Shown here: positions 37,555-46,925 of the stretch, piece by piece
Position numbering within the stretch: position 1 is the stretch's first letter
How the letters are laid out: the number at the start of each line of letters is the position of its first letter
Assembly: GCF_001422285.1 (NCBI RefSeq)
Contig: NZ_LMMO01000001.1
Location: 782,370-846,369 of the forward strand
Direction: 5' to 3'
Source of the DNA: Frigoribacterium sp. Leaf263
GTDB lineage: Bacteria > Actinomycetota > Actinomycetes > Actinomycetales > Microbacteriaceae
Length of the DNA: 64,000 nt
Notes under the pieces: generated by a model
The model's input: only the letters and a program-made list of their open reading frames with translations
What the model was told of the DNA's origin: nothing
Database searches by the model: none
Translations under genes and position numbers: made by a program

Positions 37555-38442
37555 TCAGGTCGAGCTGTCGGCCGCGCGGGCGCGCTCGAGGAGGCCCTCG
37601 GTGGCGGCCCACGAGGCCAGCAGTCGCAGACCCTCGTCGGAGGGCGAGCCCGGTCGGGCCGTGTAGACGGTGAGCGAGTGGCCGGGCGTGTCCTGGAGCT
37701 CCATCGCCTGGAAGTCCAGTTCGAGCAGTCCGATGCTCGGGTGCCGGAACTCCTTGGCGCCCGTGTAGTGGCGGCGGACGTCGTGGGCGGCCCAGCGGGC
37801 GCGGAACTCGTCGCTGTGGATCGAGAGCTCGCCGACGAGGGCGGCGATGCCCGCGTCGTGCGGGTGGCGCCCGGCGTCCCGGCGGAGGATCGCGACGTTG
37901 ACGTTCGCCGCGCGCTCCCAGTCGGGGTAGAAGTCGTGCGCGCCCGGGTCGAGGAAGATGTACCGCGAGTGGTTGGCGGGGCGGAGGGTGCCCCGGTGCA
38001 TGTCGCTGTACAGCGCGAAGCCGAGCGCGTTCGCGGCCACGAGGTCCATCCGCGTGTTCGTCACCATCGCGGCGGCCCCGGTCATCGCGTCGAGCATGTG
38101 CTGCACGGGGGACTGCGCGAAGCGCGGCTCTCCGGTGATCTGCGGGCGTCGACGGGGCGGGGTGAACGCCCGGGCGAGGTCGTGGAGGTGGTCGTTCTCG
38201 GCCTGGTCGAGACCGAGGGCGCGCGAGATCGCGTCGAGCACGCTGTCGGACACCCCCGCGAGATCGCCGCGTTCGAGACGCGTGTAGTAGTCGACGCTGA
38301 CGCCGGCGAGTCGGGCGACCTCGTTGCGGCGGAGACCGGGGACGCGTCGGCGCCCGCCCGCGCTCACGACGCCGGCCTGCTCGGGCGACAGCCGCGCCCG
38401 GCGTGACGCGAGGAACTCGCGGACCTCGGCTCGTTCATCCAT
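37555..38442 (-). CDS. XRE-family regulator with MmyB-like ligand domain
   Basis: The helix-turn-helix (about 35-90) includes [25 protein letters not shown], and the remainder is an MmyB-like PAS-type domain ([19 protein letters not shown]). I use ATG 38442; a GTG 6 nt upstream is possible. These actinobacterial regulators usually control an adjacent transporter or oxidoreductase, here the MFS gene downstream. Confidence 0.9.
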   Translation of the reverse strand: MDERAEVREFLASRRARLSPEQAGVVSAGGRRRVPGLRRNEVARLAGVSVDYYTRLERGDLAGVSDSVLDAISRALGLDQAENDHLHDLARAFTPPRRRPQITGEPRFAQSPVQHMLDAMTGAAAMVTNTRMDLVAANALGFALYSDMHRGTLRPANHSRYIFLDPGAHDFYPDWERAANVNVAILRRDAGRHPHDAGIAALVGELSIHSDEFRARWAAHDVRRHYTGAKEFRHPSIGLLELDFQAMELQDTPGHSLTVYTARPGSPSDEGLRLLASWAATEGLLERARAADSST

Positions 38443-38548
38443 GACCACGACCCTACGGTCGCCCCTCGGACGCAGCCAGGCCCTGCCGGAACCCTGTTGG
38501 AGCAGGGACCTCGCCCCCGGTGCAGCAGCCGACCCGAGCGGCCTCGCG

Positions 38549-39187
38549 TCAGCCCCGGGTGAAGCGCGCGGCGCCGGCCGTCGCCGACTCGGGCAGGTTG
38601 CTCGATACGAGGGGCGCGCCCGTCGAGAGCGCCGTCGTCCATTCCGCGGTCGTCGCGACGGCGGCGAAGTTCGAGGCGAGGAGGGCCATGAGCGTGCGGT
38701 GCACGGTCTCGGCGTCGACGAAGCCGGCGTCGTTGCCGATGCTGATGGCGCCGGTCGCGTCGGAGAGCACCTCGGCGGTGATGCCGACGGCCTCGGCTGC
38801 GGCGGCCGAGGCGAGGATGCAGTTGTTCGTCATGTAGCCGACGAGGGTCACGGTGTCGATCGAGTTCTCGTGCAGCCAGTCGAGCAGGCCGGTCTCGGCG
38901 AAGACGGAGCTGTAGCGCTTCGTGATCGACGTCCATCCGGCCTGGCGGCGCTTCTCGATCTCGGGGTGCAGGGCGAAGCGCTCGGTGGTCGGGTCGAAGA
39001 CGGGTGCGCCCTCGCCGGCCGTGTGCTGGAACACGACGACGGGGGTGCCAGCGGCCGTCGCCGCGTCGATCGCGGCGGTGACCTGGGCGAGCGAATCGTC
39101 GACCGGTGGGTGCTGGATCTCGAGCGGGCCGTCGAAGTACTCCTGCTGGACGTCGACGACGACGAGGGCGCGGTTCGGTGCGGTCAT
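38549..39187 (-). CDS. Isochorismatase-family cysteine hydrolase
   Basis: This 212-residue protein has the catalytic triad of the family: Asp in VVVDVQQEYF, Lys in SITKRYSSVF and Cys in VGYMTNNCILAS. It probably hydrolyses an amide or vinyl ether (nicotinamidase-like or isochorismatase-like); the substrate is not known. It is divergent from the AraC/DJ-1 regulator at 39321, which very often controls such a hydrolase. Confidence 0.92.
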   Translation of the reverse strand: MTAPNRALVVVDVQQEYFDGPLEIQHPPVDDSLAQVTAAIDAATAAGTPVVVFQHTAGEGAPVFDPTTERFALHPEIEKRRQAGWTSITKRYSSVFAETGLLDWLHENSIDTVTLVGYMTNNCILASAAAAEAVGITAEVLSDATGAISIGNDAGFVDAETVHRTLMALLASNFAAVATTAEWTTALSTGAPLVSSNLPESATAGAARFTRG

Positions 39188-39320
39188 GGGGGCTCCTTCA
39201 CTCAGGGCGGACGGTCGGGGCGGGATCGCCGACGAGGACGATCCTCCTCCGCGCGCCACCGTCGCACGAGTGGCACGTGTGCGGCGATACGATGACTTCA
39301 GGCCACCTGGGAGGAGCCCC

Positions 39321-40268
39321 ATGCAGATCGCCGTGCACGCCTTCGAAGGCGTCTCGATGTTCCATCTCTCGGTGCCCCAGATCGTGTTCGACGAGGTGAC
39401 CCGTCAGGGTCTCGGGTCATGGCGGACGACCCTGTTCTCCGAGCGGCCGGGCTCGGTCACGACGGCGGAGGGCTACTCGCTCGGCGGCATCGCCGGGCTC
39501 GAGGCAGTGACCGGCGCCGACCTGGTCGTCGTCCCCTCGTGGGTCGACGACGGGCGCGAGCCCGGACCCTCGCTCCGCCTCGCGCTGCTCGAGGCCCACG
39601 AGCGCGGGGCCACCATCGCCGGGCTCTGCCTCGGGGCCCTCGCCGTCGCCGATCTCGGTCTCCTCGAGGGGCGGAGCGCGGTCACGCACTGGCACGCGGT
39701 CGAGGGCATGGCCGAACGCCACCCGGGGATCACCGTCGAGGCCGACGTCCTGTACCTCGATCACGGCGACGTGCTGACCTCGGCGGGCACCGCCTCCGGG
39801 ATCGACGCGTGCCTGCACGTCGTGCGGACGCGACTCGGGGCCGAGGCCGCGAACCGGGTCGCGCGGAGCCTCGTCGTCGCACCGCATCGCGAAGGGGGCC
39901 AGGCGCAGTTCATCGAGCGGCCGGTGGCGCAGCGCGCCGCGACCGACCCCGTCGCCGTCGCCATGGCCTGGGCGCTCGAGCACCTGGGCGACGAGCTCGG
40001 AGTCGACCGCCTCGCGGCCCAGGCGCGGATGAGCCGCCGCACGTTCATCCGGTCGTTCCGGGCCGCGACGGGCACCACCCCGGCCGCCTGGGTGCGGTCG
40101 CGTCGCCTCGACGAGGCCCGGCGCCTGCTCGAGACGTCGGACCTCTCGATCGATCGGATCGCCGCGTCGTGCGGATTCGGGAACCCCGTGACCCTGCGAC
40201 AGAACTTCGCGAGCGCCTTCGGCAGCACCCCGTCGGGGTACCGGCGCCGGTTCGACGCACGCCCCTGA
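39321..40268 (+). CDS. AraC-family regulator with DJ-1/PfpI domain (GlxA/FtrA type)
   Basis: The ATG follows GGGAGGAGC. Residues 1-175 form a DJ-1/PfpI domain with the nucleophile-elbow Cys in IAGLCLGALAVA. Residues about 215-310 are two AraC helix-turn-helices (VDRLAAQARMSRRTFIRSFRAATG and IDRIAASCGFGNPVTLRQNFASAFG). It probably activates the divergent isochorismatase gene. Confidence 0.92.
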   Translation: MQIAVHAFEGVSMFHLSVPQIVFDEVTRQGLGSWRTTLFSERPGSVTTAEGYSLGGIAGLEAVTGADLVVVPSWVDDGREPGPSLRLALLEAHERGATIAGLCLGALAVADLGLLEGRSAVTHWHAVEGMAERHPGITVEADVLYLDHGDVLTSAGTASGIDACLHVVRTRLGAEAANRVARSLVVAPHREGGQAQFIERPVAQRAATDPVAVAMAWALEHLGDELGVDRLAAQARMSRRTFIRSFRAATGTTPAAWVRSRRLDEARRLLETSDLSIDRIAASCGFGNPVTLRQNFASAFGSTPSGYRRRFDARP

Positions 40269-40336
40269 GGCCGAGGTGCGCGAAGGCTGCGCACCGTGCA
40301 GGGATACTGGAGAGTCGCCCATCCGACGGAGGATCC

Positions 40337-41779
40337 GTGCCCACCACCCCGCCCGACAGTCCCACCCGTGTGCCGCTGCCCGCGCTCGTCGCCGGCCCCC
40401 ACACCCGACGGCTCGGCCTCGTCGCCGTCATCGCGACGTTCGGCGGTCTGCTCTTCGGCTACGACACCGGCGTGGTCAACGGCGCCCTCGACTCGATGGA
40501 GGAGGGGCTCGGGCTGACCCCGACCACCGAGGGGGTCATGGTGTCCGCGATCCTCGTCGGCGCGGCCCTCGGCGCCTTCTTCACCGGGCGCGTCTCCGAT
40601 GCCCTCGGGCGGCGGCCGACCATCAGGGCCCTCGCCGTCCTCTTCTTCGTCGCGGCCGTCGCGTGCGTCCTGGCGCCGTCGTGGGAGTTCCTCACGGGCG
40701 CCCGCTTCGTGCTCGGCCTCGCGGTCGGCGGGGCGTCGGTGACCGTCCCGGTGTTCCTCGCCGAGCTCGCGCCCACCGAGCAGCGCGGCGGGCTCGTCAG
40801 CCGCAACGAGCTGATGATCGTGGTCGGCCAGCTGGCGGCCTTCACGATCAACGCCGTCATCGGCAGCGTCTGGGGCGAGCACGACGACGTCTGGCGCTTC
40901 ATGCTGGCGGTCGCCGCCCTGCCCGCCATCGCCCTCTTCCTGGGGATGATGCGGGTGCCCGAGAGCCCGCGGTGGCTGATCGCGCAGGGTCGCGACGACG
41001 ACGCTCTCGCGGTGCTGAAGCAGATCCGCGCCGACGACCGCGCGGTCGCCGAGCTCGACGAGGTGCGCCTCCTCGCCCATCACGAGGAGGAGGCTCGCGG
41101 CGCCCGTCTGGCCGACCTGGTGGCGGAGCCGTGGCTGCGGCGGATCCTCGGCGTCGGCATCGGCCTCGCCGTCGCGCAGCAGCTCACCGGCATCAACTCG
41201 ATCATGTACTACGGCACGCAGGTGCTGCAGCAGTCCGGCTTCTCGCAGAACGGGGCGCTGATCGCCAACGTCGGCGCGGGCGTCATCGCGGTCGTCGCCA
41301 TGCTCGTCGCGCTGCGCATCATCAACCGGGTCGGCCGCCGCGCCATGCTGACGGTCGGGTTCGCCGGCGTCGCGGTGTTCCACCTGCTGATCGGGCTGTC
41401 GTCGCTGCTCATCCCCGAGGGGCTGGGCAGGGCGATCGTCGTGCTGATCTTCGTGATCTGCTTCGTGGGAACCATGCAGGGCACCATCGGGCCGCTGGTC
41501 TGGCTGATGCTCTCCGAGATCTTCCCGTTGAAGCTGCGCGGCGTCGGCATGGGGCTGACCGCGCTCGTGCTCTGGTCGACGAACTTCGTCGTCAGTCTGC
41601 TGTTCCCGATCGTGGTCGCCTCCGTCGGCATCTCGACCACGTTCTTCGTCTTCGCCGGGCTGAACGCCGCCTCCCTGGTCTTCGCCATCACCCGCGTGCC
41701 CGAGACGCAGGGGCGCTCGCTCGAGCAGCTCGAAGAGGACTTCAGCACCGGATCCGTGCCCGTGGTCCGGTCCGAGTGA
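40337..41779 (+). CDS. MFS sugar porter
   Basis: GTG start after GGAGGA. The 480-residue protein has 12 membrane segments and the sugar-porter motifs: FGGLLFGYDTGVVNGAL, GRVSDALGRRPT, RVPESPRWL, QQLTGINSIMYYGTQVL, NRVGRRAML and PETQGRSLEQLE. It resembles bacterial inositol or galactose/arabinose:H+ symporters. There is no catabolic gene immediately adjacent. Confidence 0.93.
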   Translation: MPTTPPDSPTRVPLPALVAGPHTRRLGLVAVIATFGGLLFGYDTGVVNGALDSMEEGLGLTPTTEGVMVSAILVGAALGAFFTGRVSDALGRRPTIRALAVLFFVAAVACVLAPSWEFLTGARFVLGLAVGGASVTVPVFLAELAPTEQRGGLVSRNELMIVVGQLAAFTINAVIGSVWGEHDDVWRFMLAVAALPAIALFLGMMRVPESPRWLIAQGRDDDALAVLKQIRADDRAVAELDEVRLLAHHEEEARGARLADLVAEPWLRRILGVGIGLAVAQQLTGINSIMYYGTQVLQQSGFSQNGALIANVGAGVIAVVAMLVALRIINRVGRRAMLTVGFAGVAVFHLLIGLSSLLIPEGLGRAIVVLIFVICFVGTMQGTIGPLVWLMLSEIFPLKLRGVGMGLTALVLWSTNFVVSLLFPIVVASVGISTTFFVFAGLNAASLVFAITRVPETQGRSLEQLEEDFSTGSVPVVRSE

Positions 41780-41909
41780 GTCCGCCGGGGCGCGGGCGGG
41801 CGTCGGAGGGCGTTTGATGGAGCCAGGGCGCGACGTCGCCGTGCACCGGGACGCATCGGCCGCGCGCGTCGTCCGACAGCCGGTCGGCGTCCGCGACAGG
41901 AGCCCCGAC

Positions 41910-42494
41910 ATGACCACCCCGAGCAGACGCGCCGTGCACGCCGTCGCGACACGCTCCGCGCCGTCGGCGTGGACGGTCGTCGTGACGGTCGACGACGGCC
42001 GGGTGGTCGGCACGCTGGTCTCGCACGGCTCCGTGGGTGTCGCCCCGCTCACGATCGAGACGCGCGACATCGCCGCCGAGTGGCTGGGCGTCGCGGTCGA
42101 CGATCTCGACCTGCGACTCGTGGTCGAGCTCCCCGAGGAGGCGCGGGACCTGTGGGCGCGCGCCTCGCGTCCCGAGACGACCGCCGAGGAGGCGCGGGCG
42201 CTGCGACGACGCGCCGTGCGTCTCGCACACGATCGGGGTCACGCCCCCGACGCCATCGCCGAGGCGCTCGATCTGCCCCGGGCGCGCGTGGCCCGGCTGC
42301 TGCGCGCGGACTCCGCCGCGCTCGCCGCCGCCGTGGCCGAGTCCGCCGAGCGTGCGCTGAGCGACGCGCCCGCGGTGCCCGCACCCGGGCCCGCGGCCGC
42401 CGGGCCGGCGGCGCCGGCGGCGGCGTCGGCCGCCCCCGCGGCGCCCGCCGAGCCCGCACGCGCAGCGCCGCGCCCGCGCGGCCGTGAGGCCTAG
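41910..42494 (+). CDS. Uncharacterised protein with sigma-like HTH and Ala/Pro tail
   Basis: The ATG at 41910 follows ACAGGAG; an earlier in-frame ATG lacks codon bias. The 194 residues contain a beta-rich N-terminal part, a putative helix-turn-helix (GHAPDAIAEALDLPRARVARLLRAD) and a C-terminal tail of about 60 residues almost wholly Ala and Pro. Two copies of the dispersed element encode PEEARD and AEEARA. The 3' end overlaps the convergent SDR gene by 4 bp. Confidence 0.6.
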   Translation: MTTPSRRAVHAVATRSAPSAWTVVVTVDDGRVVGTLVSHGSVGVAPLTIETRDIAAEWLGVAVDDLDLRLVVELPEEARDLWARASRPETTAEEARALRRRAVRLAHDRGHAPDAIAEALDLPRARVARLLRADSAALAAAVAESAERALSDAPAVPAPGPAAAGPAAPAAASAAPAAPAEPARAAPRPRGREA

Positions 42495-43141
42495 TACGCG
42501 ACGCTGAAGTGCGCGCGGCGGTGCTTCGGCGTGTCGATCTCGTCGACGATGGCGAGCGCGAAGTCGGCCCCGCCGACGGCCGAGACGCCCTCGGCGTCGG
42601 CGAACGCCAGGTCGCCGCCCGTGCGGTACTCGCCGCGGCTCTCGCCGGGCGCGTAGGCGCCGAAGTTCATGGCGGGCGACACGAAGAACCAGTCGAGGGC
42701 CTCGGGGGCGTCGCCGAGGCGCACGAGCACCTCGTTCATCTGCTTGGCCTCGCTCGCGAACTCGGGCGGCAGCTGGTCGGTCTCGGCCATGCGCGGGCCG
42801 CCCTCCTCGAGGCGCAGCGAGCTGTAGCCGCCGACGACGCCGAAGCGCACGCCGTGCTCGGCTGCGAGGTCGGCGAGGGCCAGGTCGGCCTCGACGATGC
42901 GGCCGTCGAGCTCGCCGCGGGGCGACAGCGACGAGACCACGACGTCGCTGCCTGTCACCGCACGGAGGCGGGCCTCGGCGTCGAGCATCGAACCGGTCTC
43001 GTAGCGGACGCCCTCGACCCGCGCCTCCTCGGCGGGGGTGCTGCGGCTGAACGAGACGACCTGGTGTCCGCGCTTCGCGGCCTCGCGGACGATGGCGCTG
43101 CCGGCGTAGCCGGTCCCTCCGACGACGGTGATGGTGCTCAT
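42491..43141 (-). CDS. NAD(P)-binding Rossmann protein (NmrA/YwnB-like)
   Basis: This 216-residue atypical SDR has the motif VVGGTGYAGSAIV and lacks the YxxxK pair. The central GVVGGYSSLRLEEGG and DWFFVSPAMNFGAYAPGE regions match YwnB-type putative NADH-flavin reductases. A copy of the dispersed element is inserted after the second strand (STPAEEARVEGVRYE). It is divergent from an HxlR regulator that probably controls it. Confidence 0.88.
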   Translation of the reverse strand: MSTITVVGGTGYAGSAIVREAAKRGHQVVSFSRSTPAEEARVEGVRYETGSMLDAEARLRAVTGSDVVVSSLSPRGELDGRIVEADLALADLAAEHGVRFGVVGGYSSLRLEEGGPRMAETDQLPPEFASEAKQMNEVLVRLGDAPEALDWFFVSPAMNFGAYAPGESRGEYRTGGDLAFADAEGVSAVGGADFALAIVDEIDTPKHRRAHFSVAY

Positions 43142-43232
43142 GGTGTTCTCCTTCTGGTGCGGGTGGGCTTCCCCGTCCGGGGTCGCAGGGCTACGCTAGA
43201 TCCATTAGTCACCATTGGGAAGTAGGCACTTC

Positions 43233-43628
43233 GTGGTAACCGACCCCTCGCTCCCGGTCGATCCGTCGCTCGCGCTCGACCCCTACGCCGACGGCTGCCC
43301 GACGCGGCGCGTGCTCGACCGCATCGGCGATCGCTGGACGGTGCTGATCGTCGGCACGCTCGACTCCGGCCCGCATCGCTTCACCGACATCCGACGGCGG
43401 GTGTCGGGCATCTCGCAGAAGATGCTGACGCAGACGCTCCGCGGTCTCGAGCGCGACGGTCTCGTGACCCGCACGGTCTTCGCCGAGGTGCCCCCGAGGG
43501 TCGAGTACGAGCTGACGGCAGCGGGTCGCACGCTCATCGCGCCCCTCAAGGCCCTCGAGGAGTGGTCGATCGCGCACTTCGGCGACGTCCGCGAGGCCTG
43601 GGTCGACTACGACGAGCGGACCGCCTAG
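43233..43628 (+). CDS. HxlR-family transcriptional regulator
   Basis: The GTG at 43233 is preferred; a TTG at 43215 would add six residues. The 131-residue winged-helix protein shows [22 protein letters not shown] and [20 protein letters not shown]. Members respond to electrophiles or oxidants and control a neighbouring NAD(P)H oxidoreductase. The divergent spacer contains TAGTCAC and GTAGGCACT, a weak candidate operator. Confidence 0.92.
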   Translation: MVTDPSLPVDPSLALDPYADGCPTRRVLDRIGDRWTVLIVGTLDSGPHRFTDIRRRVSGISQKMLTQTLRGLERDGLVTRTVFAEVPPRVEYELTAAGRTLIAPLKALEEWSIAHFGDVREAWVDYDERTA

Positions 43629-43711
43629 GAGGCGCGGGCCGGCCACGCCCCTCCCGCGGGCGTCTGCGGACGATCAGGCTGCGCACCGCTTGCGGATCGC
43701 ATGATGGGCGG

Positions 43712-44935
43712 GTGATCATCCCGACCAGAGCCGCCGGCCTCCAGGCGCTCGACGACTTCGTCCCCCGCGCGGGCGGCGCCTACGCCCGCGACCGCAACCA
43801 CGATCTCGGTGCCCGCCGCGACAACGTCTCGGGGCTGTCGCCGTATCTGCGTCATCGCCTCGTGACCGAGCAGGAGGTCGTCGCCGCCGTCCTCTCGCGG
43901 CACAGCCAGGGCGCGGCCGAGAAGTTCGTGCAGGAGGTCTTCTGGCGGACCTACTGGAAGGGCTGGCTCGAGCAGAACGCCGAGGTGTGGCGCCGGTACC
44001 GTCGCGACGTCGCCGAGCTCGCCGCCGGCGACCTCCCTCCGGGCTACGCGGAGGCCGTCGCGGGCCGCACGGGGATCGACGCCCTGGACGCGTGGGTGCA
44101 CGAGCTGATCGACACCGGCTACCTCCACAACCACACGCGCATGTGGTTCGCCAGCATCTGGATCTTCACCCTCGGTCTGCCCTGGCAGCTCGGGGCGGAC
44201 CTCTTCCACCGGCACCTGCTCGACGGCGACGCGGCGTCCAACACGCTCTCGTGGCGCTGGGTGGCGGGTCTGCAGACGAAGGGCAAGACGTATCTCGCGA
44301 CGGCCGAGAACATCTCCCGGTTCACCGAGGGGCGCTTCTCGCCGACCGGCCTCGCCGAGACGGCGCGGGCGCTCACCGAGGAGCCGCTGCCGTCGCGGAC
44401 CCCGTTCGAGACGGACGACGTCGTGGGCGCCGTCGAGGGACGGGTCGGGCTGCTCCTGCACGAGGAGGACCTCGAGCCCGAGAGCCTGCTCGCCGAGCGA
44501 CCGGGGCTCGCCGGGCGGCTGGTGGCCGCCGCGGTCGCGGGCGATGCCGAGGAGCGTTCCCCCGGGGGCGCGTCGGGGGTCGTGACCGCGTTCACGGTCG
44601 GCGCCCTCGAGGACGCCGCCGGGCGCGCACGCGACGGCGACGGACGCGCGGCCCGACTGCTGTCCGACGCACGCCCTCCGACCATCGCGAGCTGGGCGGT
44701 GACGGAGCGGCTCGACACCGTCGTCGTCCCGTACGCGCCGATCGGCCCGGTGCACGAGCGGCTCGATGCTCTGCGTCCCGTCCTCGCGTCCGAGGGGATC
44801 GGTCTCGCGACCGTGCGCCGCGGGTGGGACTCCGAGGCGTGGCCGCACGCGTCTCGGGGGTTCTTCCCGTTCCGCGAGAGCATCCCGTCCCTCGTCCGAC
44901 GATCCGGGCTCGCGTCAGGCGGTCCGTCCGTCTGA
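43712..44935 (+). CDS. Photolyase/cryptochrome-like FAD-binding protein with N-terminal FAD domain
   Basis: GTG start. The photolyase FAD domain starts almost at residue 1 (GLQALDDFVPRAGGAYARDRNHDLG, SGLSPYLRHRLVTEQEV, then HNHTRMWFASIW and WRWVAGLQTKGKTYLATAENI). The usual N-terminal antenna domain is missing. Instead a C-terminal domain of about 160 residues (from RVGLLLHEEDL) with a Rossmann-like pattern follows. It may repair DNA or act as a light sensor. Its end overlaps the convergent TetR gene by 21 bp. Confidence 0.82.
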   Translation: MIIPTRAAGLQALDDFVPRAGGAYARDRNHDLGARRDNVSGLSPYLRHRLVTEQEVVAAVLSRHSQGAAEKFVQEVFWRTYWKGWLEQNAEVWRRYRRDVAELAAGDLPPGYAEAVAGRTGIDALDAWVHELIDTGYLHNHTRMWFASIWIFTLGLPWQLGADLFHRHLLDGDAASNTLSWRWVAGLQTKGKTYLATAENISRFTEGRFSPTGLAETARALTEEPLPSRTPFETDDVVGAVEGRVGLLLHEEDLEPESLLAERPGLAGRLVAAAVAGDAEERSPGGASGVVTAFTVGALEDAAGRARDGDGRAARLLSDARPPTIASWAVTERLDTVVVPYAPIGPVHERLDALRPVLASEGIGLATVRRGWDSEAWPHASRGFFPFRESIPSLVRRSGLASGGPSV

Positions 44936-45556
44936 GACGGGGGGAGGCGCGGTGTCGGCGGCCGGCCCAGGCCCCGGCACCCCGGCGCCCTCGAACAGCA
45001 GCGCGACCGTGGCGGCGAGGCCGGAGGCGTCGGGGGCCCGGCGGGTCAGGACGCCGAGCAGCACCACGCCGACCAGGGTCTCGACGAGCGCCTCGAGAGG
45101 CGTCGCGGAGCCGACCTGCCCGGCGCGCTGCGCCGACTCGAGCCGTGTCACGAGCTCGGCCCGCACGACCGAGGTGACGTGGTCGTCGTAGTGCCGCGCC
45201 ACGTCGGCGTCCTCGGCGGTCGCGGCGATCGTCGCCCGGATCAGGCCGCCGGTGGCGGCGTCGGTCAACGACTCGGCCGTCGCGAGCAGCCAGCTCGTCA
45301 CGTCGCCCCGGACGTCGCCGGTGTCGGGCACGACGACCCGGGGGAGGAGGTGCCCCGAGACCATGCCCTCGGCGACGAGGGCGCCCTTGCCCGGGTACCA
45401 GCGGTAGATGGTCGCCTTGCCCACGCCGGCCGCGGCGGCGATCCGGTCGAGCGAGAGCCTGTCGTAGCCGCGCTCGGCGAGCTCGTCGCGCGTCGCCTCG
45501 AGGATCGCCAGGCGCGCGGCCTCGCTGCGGACCCGACCGGGGCGTGCTGTCTTCAT
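44915..45556 (-). CDS. TetR-family regulator
   Basis: The ATG at 45556 follows a strong GGAGGATGACAGC. The 213-residue protein has the DNA-binding helices LSLDRIAAAAGVGKATIYRWYPGKGALVAEG and a C-terminal TetR_C ligand domain with a Pro/Ala-rich end. It lies 117 bp downstream of the SDR gene at 45674 on the same strand. A TetR-like operator lies upstream of that SDR, so this protein is its probable regulator. Confidence 0.9.
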   Translation of the reverse strand: MKTARPGRVRSEAARLAILEATRDELAERGYDRLSLDRIAAAAGVGKATIYRWYPGKGALVAEGMVSGHLLPRVVVPDTGDVRGDVTSWLLATAESLTDAATGGLIRATIAATAEDADVARHYDDHVTSVVRAELVTRLESAQRAGQVGSATPLEALVETLVGVVLLGVLTRRAPDASGLAATVALLFEGAGVPGPGPAADTAPPPVSDGRTA

Positions 45557-45673
45557 GCTGTCATCCTCCTGCACGCACCCGACGCGCGTCGCGCGCACCG
45601 CGCCTCCCGAGCTCCCGCCCGTCGGCCCCCGCCCGTCGACCCGTGGCATCGGGCCGACGAGCGCCCGTCGGAG

Positions 45674-46699
45674 CTACTGGACCGACCAGCCGCCGTCGGA
45701 GGCGAGCACCGCGCCGTTGATGTTGACCGCGTCGTCGCTGAGCAGGAACGTGATCGAGGCCGCGAGCTCCTCGGCGGTCGCGATCGTCGGGATGGCCGCC
45801 TGGAACGGCCGCAGCCGCGCCGAGCCCGCCTCCGACACGTTCGCCGGGAACGGGATGCCGGTCGCGACGCCGCCGGGGGCCACGGCGTTGACGCGCAGGC
45901 CCTGCTTCGCGTACATGAACGCCGCCGACTTCGTCAGCCCGACCACGCCGTGCTTCGACACCGTGTACGCGTTGCCCGACGCGTTGCCGCGCAGCCCCGC
46001 CTCCGAGGCGACGTTGACGATCGATCCGCGGCCGGCGGCGAGCATGACCGGCACGACCGCCCGCGACAGCTTGAAGCCGCCGGTCAGGTTGATGCCGATG
46101 ACGCGCTCCCACATCGCGTCGCTCGTCTCGTGCAGCGGCGAGAAGTCGTCGTTGATGCCGGCGATGTTGGCCAGCGCGTCGATGCGGTCGCCCGCGACCT
46201 CGACGATGCGGTCGATGTCGGCCTGGCTGGTGATGTCGCCGACCACGGTCTCGACGGACGAGCCGGGCAGCGAGGCGACCAGCGCCTCCAGCCCCGGGGC
46301 GGTGATGTCGACGGCGATCACCCGACCGCCCTCGCGGGCGACGCGCGACGCCGTGGCCCGGCCGATGCCGCCGGCGGCACCGGTCACGACGACCGTCCTG
46401 CCCGCGAAGCGGCCCGGCGTGATCGTCTCGCGCCACGGTCCGGCGTCGGAGGCCTCGGTGTCGGGCATCACGCCGCCGTTGACCTGCAGCACGAGGCCGT
46501 CGACGAGCTCCTGGGGGAGCGTTCCGCGGCTCAGCGAGACGAGCTGCTGCAGCGGCAGGTCGCGGACGGGGGCCAGGGCGCTCTCGTCGAAGGCGCCGCC
46601 CTGCGAGAGGGCCGCGCGCAGGGCGGGCCCGCCCTCGGGGTGATCGAGCCAGGTCGCGATCGTGCTCGATCCGGTGAGGGGTGCGGGGGTCTCGGTCAT
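45674..46699 (-). CDS. SDR dehydrogenase with extra N-terminal domain
   Basis: This 341-residue protein has a classical SDR core from about residue 98 (VVVTGAAGGIGRATA, NIAGIND, catalytic YTVSK in NAYTVSKHGVVGL, and a VASEAG Ser region). About 90 residues precede it (ATWLDHPEGGPALRAAL, PLQQLVSLSRGTLPQELVDGL), a segment I associate with helical domains appended to actinobacterial GH3 enzymes. The role of that domain is unknown. The substrate is unknown; its promoter carries a TetR-type dyad. Confidence 0.85.
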   Translation of the reverse strand: MTETPAPLTGSSTIATWLDHPEGGPALRAALSQGGAFDESALAPVRDLPLQQLVSLSRGTLPQELVDGLVLQVNGGVMPDTEASDAGPWRETITPGRFAGRTVVVTGAAGGIGRATASRVAREGGRVIAVDITAPGLEALVASLPGSSVETVVGDITSQADIDRIVEVAGDRIDALANIAGINDDFSPLHETSDAMWERVIGINLTGGFKLSRAVVPVMLAAGRGSIVNVASEAGLRGNASGNAYTVSKHGVVGLTKSAAFMYAKQGLRVNAVAPGGVATGIPFPANVSEAGSARLRPFQAAIPTIATAEELAASITFLLSDDAVNINGAVLASDGGWSVQ

Positions 46700-46753
46700 G
46701 CGCGTCTCTTCTCTGCGGGGTCCGGCGGCCCAGGGGCCGTGGTCAGGGCATTT

Positions 46754-46772
46754 ACGAGACGAATCGTCTCGT
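46754..46772. promoter_or_regulatory. TetR-type operator
   Basis: ACGAGACGAATCGTCTCGT is an inverted repeat with perfect 8-bp arms and a 3-bp centre. It lies 54 bp before the SDR gene at 46699 and about 150 bp before the divergent SDR gene at 46926. Confidence 0.7.
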
Positions 46773-46925
46773 TTCAGTGACAGTAGGCGCACGAGCGCCT
46801 CCGCGTCCAGCCTGAGGGTCGATAAACGACAGGTGTAGCGTGCACTGCGGTGCGCGGCGAGGCGCACCACGGGCCCGACTGCTCGTCGGGTCCGACGAGT
46901 CATCGAGAGAACCGGAGTCGAGCCC

